From Nitrospira sp. (GTDB lineage Bacteria > Nitrospirota > Nitrospiria > Nitrospirales > Nitrospiraceae): a stretch of 5,142 nucleotides of DNA. The stretch is from positions 1 through 5,142 of the forward strand of contig JABMDE010000054.1 of NCBI GenBank assembly GCA_015904055.1, written 5' to 3'. Position 1 is the first letter of the stretch. Every line of letters begins with the position of its first letter. The notes under the pieces are model-generated. The model was not told the origin of the DNA. It did not search any database and saw only the letters and a list, made by a program, of their open reading frames with translations. The translations under genes were made by a program, and so were the position numbers. Positions 1 through 4,707 of the stretch are shown piece by piece.

Positions 1-468
1 CTGAAGAACATCCTCATGGCCAAAACGCGCGGCACGATCATCATGCACCATGTGTTCAAGGCCTACGAAGCGGCGCACGAACAGGATCTCCTCGTGACAG
101 CCCATGGCTCCCTCTGCGCCTTCGAAGACGGCACCACCACGGGCTACGCGCTGTTCATGGTGCAGGAACGCGGCGAGCTGTTTCTCGGCCCCGGTGTGGA
201 GGTCTATCGCGGCATGGTCGTCGGTGAGAACAGCCGCGACGAAGATCTGGACGTCAACGTGTGCAAAGAGAAGCATCTCTCGAATATGCGGGCCTCCGGC
301 TCCGACGAAGCGTTGGTGCTCACACCTCCGCGTGAAATGACCTTGGAATTCGCATTGGAATATATTCGTGCCGATGAACTGGTGGAAGTGACTCCCAAAA
401 ACCTACGCCTCCGCAAACGGTTGTTGAATCCGGAAGACCGTCGCAAGGCCAAAAAGTCGGCGAAGTAG
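1..468 (+). CDS. typA: TypA/BipA ribosome-associated GTPase, C-terminal part (5' end outside window)
   Basis: The frame is open from base 1 to the TAG at 466-468, giving 155 visible codons; the ATG at 16 is internal. The protein carries the conserved TypA/BipA C-terminal domain: RGELFLGPGVEVYRGMVVGE, then DLDVNVCKEKHLSNMRASG, then PPREMTLEFALEYI, DELVEVTPKNLRLRKRLL and a basic end (DRRKAKKSAK). In known family members this region follows the GTPase, EF-G-like beta-barrel and domain V parts, and helps the factor bind the ribosome. TypA is a cytoplasmic translational GTPase linked to ribosome assembly and to growth under cold or other stress. The GTPase motifs lie upstream of the window, so their state cannot be judged. 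The C-terminus looks complete and intact. No close downstream partner is seen; 121 bp separate it from the next gene. Confidence 0.95.
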   Translation: MKNILMAKTRGTIIMHHVFKAYEAAHEQDLLVTAHGSLCAFEDGTTTGYALFMVQERGELFLGPGVEVYRGMVVGENSRDEDLDVNVCKEKHLSNMRASGSDEALVLTPPREMTLEFALEYIRADELVEVTPKNLRLRKRLLNPEDRRKAKKSAK

Positions 469-488
469 GCGTAGGCGGCAACGTAATC

Positions 489-553
489 GCTGATGGTCGA
501 TATCTAGTGGCTCGAGTTTCGAAAGATCCGAGTCTTTACCCTATGCCATCAGC
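489..553. repeat. inverted repeat, possible RNA hairpin between typA and the next gene
   Basis: GCTGATGG at 489-496 is perfectly complementary to CCATCAGC at 546-553. The 49-nt interior holds a smaller CTCG/CGAG pair (511-514 with 529-532) around the palindrome TTTCGAAA (517-524). It could be a structured element at the end of the typA transcript or in the leader of the next gene. There is no T-run after it, so it is not a classical intrinsic terminator. Confidence 0.35.
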
Positions 554-589
554 CATTCGCTCTTATCACCGCGAGATACGGACTCTAAG

Positions 590-1339
590 ATGAGAATTCG
601 CAAGAAGACCCCCAAGCCGTCTGCCAAGCGCCCGCCCCTCTACTTCATCGGCTATCGCGGCACAGCTCCATCCACAGACGAACTTGTGATGCAGTACGAA
701 CGTGAGTACGGCGGGCCGTTGTCCATTCGTCATGAAGCGGGCTCGCCCGAATCCTGGCAAGCAACACACGGCCCCTGGTCAGCCCATGTCGTGATGCCCT
801 TACCGGCAAGCCACGTGGCTGAGATCATGAAACAACTGGCCTGGGAACATACCTTGATGGGTGCCATCGCGCCCTCCCTCGCACCCCCGCGAGATATGCC
901 GGACGCGATTCTGCTTGGTGCCCGGCTGGCCCGCTGCCTGACTCTCCTGACACAGGGAACCGCGTATGATGTGACCACGCAGGCGTACCTCAATCCATCG
1001 GATTGGCAGAATCGCCCACTGACAACCTTTCAGATGGATGATCATCTATCTGTGGCACAAGACGACACCGCTCGGCCCGACCACGTCTGGTTCTACTCGC
1101 TGGGTCTGGCGAAATTCGGATTGGATGAGATTGAACTCTTTCAAGGTAAAGGACTGCCGGAGAGTACTGCGAAGGAAATTCTGAACGCAGCAGCCCATGA
1201 GTTGTTGCGGATGGGGCAATCGCCCAAAGTCGGAACCTCGATCCATCTTCCTGCGCTGGACCAGACTCTGCGCATCGTGAACTACCGTACGGCGGCTCCG
1301 GCAGGCCGTATGATGGGATTCCGCCAACTTCAAAGTTAG
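590..1339 (+). CDS. DUF4261-like protein of unknown function
   Basis: This ORF encodes 249 residues from ATG 590 to TAG 1337-1339. The N-terminus is strongly basic (MRIRKKTPKPSAKRPP), followed by a soluble alpha/beta-looking sequence with no signal peptide or membrane segment. From memory, two stretches resemble the DUF4261 family: residues about 119-139 (LLTQGTAYDVTTQAYLNPSDW, shown here only as context for the D and W positions) and 172-183 (GLAKFGLDEIEL), which matches the characteristic G-L-x-x-F-G-x-x-E-I-E pattern. Members of that family have no established biochemical role. No strong Shine-Dalgarno precedes ATG 590, so the start is less certain than the frame; the conserved-looking part begins near residue 16. 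It stands alone, 121 bp after typA and 148 bp before the peroxiredoxin remnant. The family assignment is tentative; that it is a real gene is likely from its length and codon pattern. Confidence 0.72.
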   Translation: MRIRKKTPKPSAKRPPLYFIGYRGTAPSTDELVMQYEREYGGPLSIRHEAGSPESWQATHGPWSAHVVMPLPASHVAEIMKQLAWEHTLMGAIAPSLAPPRDMPDAILLGARLARCLTLLTQGTAYDVTTQAYLNPSDWQNRPLTTFQMDDHLSVAQDDTARPDHVWFYSLGLAKFGLDEIELFQGKGLPESTAKEILNAAAHELLRMGQSPKVGTSIHLPALDQTLRIVNYRTAAPAGRMMGFRQLQS

Positions 1340-1401
1340 CGAATCTTTTATAATACAATGGCTTGTCACTCTGCGCCAAAAGAGCTAGGTCTTTCGGCCC
1401 G

Positions 1402-1431
1402 TTGACAATCTTTCAAGCCGCACAGTACAAA
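1402..1431 (+). promoter_or_regulatory. sigma70-type promoter before the peroxiredoxin remnant
   Basis: A perfect -35 hexamer TTGACA (1402-1407) is followed after 18 bp by TACAAA (1426-1431), which matches four of six -10 consensus positions. Transcription would start near 1438, leaving a leader of about 50 nt before ATG 1488. The two exported-protein genes downstream are the likely beneficiaries, because no other promoter is evident before them. Confidence 0.5.
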
Positions 1432-1448
1432 ATTAATCTTATTGTGCG
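1419..1448. promoter_or_regulatory. inverted repeat overlapping the -10 region, possible operator
   Basis: CGCACA (1419-1424) and TGTGCG (1443-1448) form a perfect 6-bp inverted repeat with an 18-bp AT-rich spacer. The spacer contains the proposed -10 element and the expected start point. That placement would suit a repressor site or a short leader hairpin. No known regulator consensus is recognised. Confidence 0.3.
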
Positions 1449-1487
1449 TACAGATCGGACACTCAACCATATGAAGGAGGATCCCAG

Positions 1488-1640
1488 ATGAGCGACGTAG
1501 CTGCAGAAATTAAAGTGGGCGATACCGCACCGGATTTCAACTTGAAGGACCAGGATCAGAAGGACGTGAAGTTGAGCGACTTTAAGGGCCAGAAGAATGT
1601 CGTGCTCTGCGCGGGCAATCCGAAACCTGATACCGCTTGA
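1488..1640 (+). pseudogene. peroxiredoxin (AhpC/TSA, BCP-like), 3'-truncated remnant
   Basis: The frame runs from ATG 1488 to TGA 1638-1640, 50 residues. Residues 1-41 are a typical peroxiredoxin N-terminus: [14 protein letters not shown], then [17 protein letters not shown]. In the family this beta strand continues into the F-Y-P...T/S-x-x-C segment that holds the peroxidatic cysteine. Here it changes abruptly at about base 1611 into AGNPKPDTA and stops. A full-length family member has roughly 150-190 residues, so the thioredoxin fold and active site are gone. The start is unambiguous: AAGGAGG (1474-1480) lies 7 nt before the ATG, and a good promoter lies upstream. A deletion that joined this 5' end to the region before the next gene explains the layout best; a misassembly is the alternative. 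Any product made would be an inactive peptide. Confidence 0.85.
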
Positions 1641-1647
1641 ACTCTTT

Positions 1648-1653
1648 GAGGAG
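1648..1653 (+). promoter_or_regulatory. ribosome binding site that fixes the start of the His6 protein
   Basis: GAGGAG at 1648-1653 lies 8 nt before ATG 1662. An in-frame TTG at 1656 would leave only 2 nt and is rejected as a start. The second paralog has the same TTTGAGGAG arrangement (site at 2194-2199, ATG 2207), which also excludes its in-frame TTG at 2192. Confidence 0.75.
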
Positions 1654-1661
1654 CGTTGCGT

Positions 1662-2150
1662 ATGAACAACAGGATCGGTGGAATGATCGTCGTCTCGATA
1701 TTGGCTGTGTCCTCGACGGCCTTGGCGCATACGGACGAGTTTTTCGAATCGGTTGAGGCGCCTCATGGCGGGCAACTGCGCATGACCGGTCCGTTTCATG
1801 TGGAACTGGTCGCCAAGGAAGGGGAACTCACCGTGTACGTGACGGACCATGCGGATACGAAGATCAGCGTGGACGGCGGCCTGGCCAAAGCCACCGTTGA
1901 AACGGGCCAGACCAGAACTCAGGTTCATCTGCACCCGGTTGGGGACAATATGCTCAAGGGGTCCGGCGTCTTTTCCCTCACGCCGAATACCGTCGTGATC
2001 GTCTTCATGAAATTGCCGAATCATGATGCGCACTCCGCCCGCTTCAAACCACTCACGCCCAAGGCCGAACCGAGTGAGAAGTCCCAAGAGGGACCGTCTA
2101 AAACCGACGGCGCGGAGCACCACCATCACCACCACACACCGAAGCATTGA
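1662..2150 (+). CDS. exported HGGQ-family protein with natural C-terminal His6, probable periplasmic metal binder
   Basis: The protein has 162 residues. Residues 1-22 form a clear Sec signal peptide: NNR start, hydrophobic core MIVVSILAVSS, and cleavage site ALA before H23. The predicted mature protein starts with histidine. A single small beta-rich domain follows: PHGGQ at about 34-38, GELTVYVTDHAD, AKATVETG, PVGDNMLKGSG, VFMKLP and ARFKPL. A polar linker of about 20 residues leads to EHHHHHHTPKH, with six consecutive histidines at 153-158. Similar small periplasmic proteins with an HGG motif and a Y-x-x-D-H segment, and similar stretches attached to CusB/CzcB-type efflux adaptors, suggest copper, zinc or nickel handling; this is inference. 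A paralog lies 56 bp downstream in the same direction. Transcription probably comes from the promoter at 1402-1431 through the peroxiredoxin remnant. The precise function and the metal are not known. Confidence 0.85.
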   Translation: MNNRIGGMIVVSILAVSSTALAHTDEFFESVEAPHGGQLRMTGPFHVELVAKEGELTVYVTDHADTKISVDGGLAKATVETGQTRTQVHLHPVGDNMLKGSGVFSLTPNTVVIVFMKLPNHDAHSARFKPLTPKAEPSEKSQEGPSKTDGAEHHHHHHTPKH

Positions 2151-2206
2151 TGGCCAGTATCCGGCCCTATCAATCAATACAGAGCTGAATTTTGAGGAGA
2201 ACCGAT

Positions 2207-2623
2207 ATGAAACATCTGCTGGGTCATCTTGTCCTTGGCGTACTGTTGATCTGCTCAGTGCCGGTGGAAGCCCACAAGGCAAAGCGCGACGAAGCTGTGA
2301 AGTCGCTTCACGGCGGGCAAGCACTTGCCGCGGGGCCCTATCACCTGAACGGAGAACTGGTCCTGTACGTGACAGACCATGCGGACAAGGCCATCCCCAC
2401 GGGTGGAGCGAAAGCCAAGGCCACCATCCAGCAAGGATTTGAAAAAGCCAGAATTGAAGTGGTGTTGGAACCATCCGGGGACAACCAGCTGACGGGGACC
2501 GGTGCATTTACGATCAACCAGGATACCGGAATCATGGTCTTTCTCAAGCTGCCGGAACAAGAAGCCTACGCCGCCCGCTTTACTCCGCTCGGCCAGAAAA
2601 AACCAGGAGACAAGAAGGGGTAG
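2207..2623 (+). CDS. exported HGGQ-family paralog, probable periplasmic metal binder
   Basis: The protein has 138 residues. Residues 1-22 are a Sec signal peptide (MKHLLGHLVLGVLLICS core, cleavage VEA before H23). The cysteine at 16 does not sit in a proper lipobox, so a lipoprotein is unlikely. The mature domain follows its upstream neighbour closely: HGGQ, GELVLYVTDHADKAIP, AKATIQQG, PSGDNQLTGTGAF, MVFLKLP and AARFTPL. It lacks about five residues before GELVLYV (neighbour: VELVAKEGEL) and lacks the histidine tail, ending instead in lysines (GQKKPGDKKG). The ribosome binding site GAGGAG (2194-2199) is 7 nt before the ATG. It is most likely co-transcribed with the upstream paralog as a duplicated pair. 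The histidine at mature position 1 and the HGG histidine at position 13 occur at identical spacing in both proteins, which points to a shared metal site. Confidence 0.85.
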   Translation: MKHLLGHLVLGVLLICSVPVEAHKAKRDEAVKSLHGGQALAAGPYHLNGELVLYVTDHADKAIPTGGAKAKATIQQGFEKARIEVVLEPSGDNQLTGTGAFTINQDTGIMVFLKLPEQEAYAARFTPLGQKKPGDKKG

Positions 2624-2829
2624 AAAAAACTGCCCTGCCACGAACACTAGAACAATCACCAATACTCAGCAATATTGACAGGCTCCGTATCAAATTGAGC
2701 TGAGCTTCGATAGCCCGCTGCGCCTCGCCCCGAAGAAGTCAAACCACTTTCAATCTTTCGCCAAGAAATGCAGGATTGTAAGACTTGGCTCTCAACTGGA
2801 GCTAGGACTTGCGTAGGAACGTCCCCAAT
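2624..2829. other. convergent intergenic region, no gene recognised
   Basis: About 206 bp separate the 3' ends of the + strand paralog and the - strand operon. A weak hairpin, GGGGTAG/CTGCCCT around a six-A loop (2617-2636, two G-T pairs), overlaps the stop codon of the + gene. It lacks a following T-run, so a terminator cannot be claimed for either direction. GACTTG occurs twice (2781-2786 and 2810-2815) as a short direct repeat. On the - strand the frame stays open for 57 codons after the TGA of the neighbouring gene, which is compatible with chance. Nothing else is recognisable. Confidence 0.5.
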
Positions 2830-3243
2830 TCAGTCAGAAGCAGGCGGGACTTCTCGGGCTCTTCCAACCGCAGCAGCTATCTGCTGAGCGATATGTTTCT
2901 GGGCTGACTTTTCTGAAGGCCACTCTATGACATTGGCGTGGTTTGGGTTTGTTACAGTTGGGGCCGCGATCACTCGAAGCTTATGTTGCTTAAAAATGAA
3001 TGCGTGCATATCTGCACGTCCACGCAGAGTCTTTCCAGTTTGCCACGCAACATCTCGGCCTATATTCCAGAGTTCAGCCTCAGAAAGTTGCACGTGACGC
3101 GTAACCGAGAGGTCTGGGTAGGGAAATGGGATGAAAGCATCTGGCTTAACTGTCCGATCAGATCGCAGATGACTTCGGTGGAGAATAAATCGAGCGAGCT
3201 TTTCGTCAGACCCGAAGGACTTCTGTATCTCTTCAGCTGTCAT
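2830..3243 (-). CDS. conserved protein of unknown function, third gene of the TIGR04255-type operon
   Basis: The protein has 137 residues, reading from ATG 3243 to TGA 2832-2830. It is soluble, with no signal peptide or membrane segment. Several stretches look strongly constrained: HLRSDRTVKPDAFIPFP (25-41), DLSVTRH (44-50), LSEAELWNIG (53-62), GRADMHA (75-81) and NPNHANVIEWP (99-109), followed by an alanine-rich terminal helix (QKHIAQQIAAAV). I recognise this pattern only as a widespread uncharacterised family; the conserved H, R and D residues could form an active or binding site, but no catalytic motif is identifiable. Its ATG overlaps the TGA of the upstream gene (ATGA), so translation is probably coupled. 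Only a weak AGGG lies before the start, which fits dependence on coupling. Confidence 0.85.
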   Translation of the reverse strand: MTAEEIQKSFGSDEKLARFILHRSHLRSDRTVKPDAFIPFPYPDLSVTRHVQLSEAELWNIGRDVAWQTGKTLRGRADMHAFIFKQHKLRVIAAPTVTNPNHANVIEWPSEKSAQKHIAQQIAAAVGRAREVPPASD

Positions 3244-3737
3244 ACAGCCCTGACACGGTGGATTAGATTCAGAATCGACATGGGAACTTCCCCAAAAAAA
3301 GCCTCTGTACCGTAGGCTTTGCTAGTCCCTAAAAGCGCTGCGTAATGCAGCTCCCTTTCAGGGCTCACGCTTACAGAAAGAGTCCATCTCGGAGAATAGT
3401 GCCACTCCAATGTGAGGTGGCCATCGGGCTCGGCGCCTATCGAAGGGAGTGGCAAACCCAAAGGTAGTGCGTCCAGAAATTGATACGCGAGCTGATAGGT
3501 GGTTTCAGACATCGGCCTTGCACCATATCCATCCCAGTTCGGTTCTAGGCATTCGGCGTAGACTTGCTTCAGCTCATCAACTACGCCCTTGCCGAGAAAA
3601 CCCAGCACACAGGATTCTTGCAATAGCCGCCGCCCTCGTTGTGCCTCTTTGTTCACGAACAGAGCCGTACGGCTATTAGCCCCTGAACCGAGAAAACCAT
3701 AGGAAACAATGCTTGTGGCAATAGCCTGAGGGCTCAC
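3240..3737 (-). CDS. conserved protein of unknown function with WDGYGA motif, second gene of the TIGR04255-type operon
   Basis: The protein has 165 residues, starting at GTG 3737. This start is supported by AAGGGAG (3752-3746 on the - strand) 8 nt before it and by the GTGA overlap with the stop of the upstream gene. The N-terminal 50 residues are variable-looking. A constrained core then follows: YAECLEPNWDGYGARPMS (60-77), a helix (TYQLAYQFLDALPLG), SIGAEPDGHLTLEWHYSP (99-116), alternating beta strands TLSVSVSPERELHYAALLG, and GTEAFFGEVP...LNLIHRV at the end. No signal peptide or membrane segment is present. The family is known to me only as hypothetical proteins; the WDGYGA and DGHLTLEW motifs are what a search would key on. 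The 4-bp overlaps at both ends argue for a fixed stoichiometric relation with its two neighbours. Confidence 0.87.
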   Translation of the reverse strand: MSPQAIATSIVSYGFLGSGANSRTALFVNKEAQRGRRLLQESCVLGFLGKGVVDELKQVYAECLEPNWDGYGARPMSETTYQLAYQFLDALPLGLPLPSIGAEPDGHLTLEWHYSPRWTLSVSVSPERELHYAALLGTSKAYGTEAFFGEVPMSILNLIHRVRAV

Positions 3738-4537
3738 CGGAATAACTCCCTTGCTTTGTCAGTGATGGTTCCGGAAAAGACTTTGTTTTTTATCCACCGC
3801 ATTTCACTCATTTGATGAAACATCACCGCTTCATCTAACCTGACTTCTGGAGTTGTAAAAACATCGACGTCGAGGATCAGCGCTATACCAGGGCTACCTG
3901 AGCTTGGCGGAAATTGTACTGTCCTAATTACAGTAACGGCATAAGAATGGCCTGGTACCGCCAGTGTGTCGTGATGCATAAATCCGTGAAATGGCAAATC
4001 CATTCCGATCGGCGATACAGGAGCCGGTTGAATGTAGTCTTCAAATCTGAACTCGCCTTGTGGAAGCATAATGCGATTGATGAAACGTAGACCAAGCCGA
4101 TGAATCTCTACAGGCTGTGCAAGTTCCTTGAATACATTCCAGACCCTCAGACCCTCATTCAAAAACTGCTCCCAGTCTTTGTAGGGTTCCAACCGGCTAA
4201 ACACAAAGCCGTCTCGATTGAATTGGGCTATATGTCTCTCGTCTACTGATCGGAAACGCAACCCTTTCCACCCCAAATCATGAAGCTTCTCGCTCGGAGG
4301 CTTTCCACCTACAAGCTGCAACTCCAGCTCATGCCTGAACTCTTGTTGGGAATCGAGGAATTCGTAACCTTCCAATTTCGCATCGAGGTGAGCCCGCACC
4401 GATATCTCCTCAAACACCGTCGTTGCGCGAGCCCTGATATCGATCACAGCTTCCGCGATCGGCGCTTTAGGAAAATGCTCAAACACCTCATCGAGTTTGA
4501 TTTCGAGTACTGCTGGAATATTCACAGAGCCATACAT
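3734..4537 (-). CDS. TIGR04255 family protein, first gene of the operon
   Basis: The protein has 267 residues from ATG 4537 to TGA 3736-3734. It matches the sporadically distributed TIGR04255 family: an N-terminal FPKAPIAEAVIDIR (22-35), a middle WKGLRFRSVDERHIAQFNRDG (90-110; key residues G92, R94, F95 and Q105) leading to FVFSRLEPY (111-119), IHRLGLRFINRI (145-156), a strand ALILDVDVF (219-227), and a C-terminal FHQMSEMRWIKNKVFSGTIT (240-259), the typical H-x(n)-F-x-x-x-I-T ending. Length is normal for the family. No function is established for it; members often occur in accessory regions. There are no membrane segments. The start is somewhat uncertain because AAAAGG abuts the ATG directly; a GTG at residue 5 is an alternative with AAGG 12 nt away. 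It leads a three-gene unit with 4-bp overlaps. Confidence 0.88.
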   Translation of the reverse strand: MYGSVNIPAVLEIKLDEVFEHFPKAPIAEAVIDIRARATTVFEEISVRAHLDAKLEGYEFLDSQQEFRHELELQLVGGKPPSEKLHDLGWKGLRFRSVDERHIAQFNRDGFVFSRLEPYKDWEQFLNEGLRVWNVFKELAQPVEIHRLGLRFINRIMLPQGEFRFEDYIQPAPVSPIGMDLPFHGFMHHDTLAVPGHSYAVTVIRTVQFPPSSGSPGIALILDVDVFTTPEVRLDEAVMFHQMSEMRWIKNKVFSGTITDKARELFR

Positions 4538-4543
4538 CCTTTT

Positions 4544-4573
4544 GGCACGAAAGAAATGCCCTAAAACATATCA
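4544..4573 (-). promoter_or_regulatory. possible extended -10 promoter and leader hairpin for the - strand operon
   Basis: On the - strand TGaTATGTT (4573-4565) resembles an extended -10 element without a convincing -35. It is followed by GGCATTTCTTTCGTGCC (4560-4544), a GGCA/TGCC inverted repeat with a 9-nt loop, seven bases before the ATG at 4537. The AT-rich surroundings and the 170-bp gap to the next - strand gene make this the likely promoter region of the operon. Confidence 0.3.
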
Positions 4574-4707
4574 TTTATTGGCATGTGCTTCCACTGCCAC
4601 ACCTCTGCGTGTAACCCTGAACTTAACAAATGCCTTGACGGCTTTGCTCTTGTCCAGGGAATAGGCGAACTAAAAAATGGTATGGGCTGAGTGTGAGAGA
4701 AGGGAAA
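4574..4707. other. intergenic region upstream of the three-gene operon
   Basis: This stretch separates two - strand transcription units. A T-run on the - strand (4678-4673, after GCCCATACCA) follows the QueD-like gene, but no GC-rich hairpin precedes it. A 32-codon open stretch without a start codon occupies 4571-4669 on the - strand; its product would be basic (KAVKAFVKFRVTRRG), possibly a gene remnant. GGCAT/ATGCC repeats are short and probably incidental. Confidence 0.4.

Noticed and set aside
1349..1354. A perfect TATAAT just after the DUF4261-like gene
   Set aside because: No acceptable -35 lies 16-18 bp upstream; the TTGACA promoter at 1402 is the better candidate.
1471..1491. Six-codon upstream ORF (MKEDPR) overlapping the peroxiredoxin ATG
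   Set aside because: Its ATG directly abuts the Shine-Dalgarno of the main start and has no RBS of its own; most likely incidental.
1413..2507. A 364-codon open frame on the - strand across the remnant and both exported-protein genes
   Set aside because: It lies antisense to well-supported genes with signal peptides, RBSs and paralogy; its product is Arg/Ser/Gly-rich with no recognisable domain, so it is a shadow frame.
2617..2636. GGGGTAG/CTGCCCT hairpin as an intrinsic terminator
   Set aside because: It has two wobble pairs, overlaps the stop codon and lacks a T-run.
2656..2829. 57 open codons in frame after the TGA of the 137-residue gene, suggesting readthrough or recoding
   Set aside because: That length is compatible with chance, the protein already ends naturally after its alanine-rich helix, and no recoding signal is seen.
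4571..4669. 32-codon open stretch on the - strand with a basic product
   Set aside because: No start codon and no RBS; the family is not recognised, so it is only mentioned as a possible remnant.
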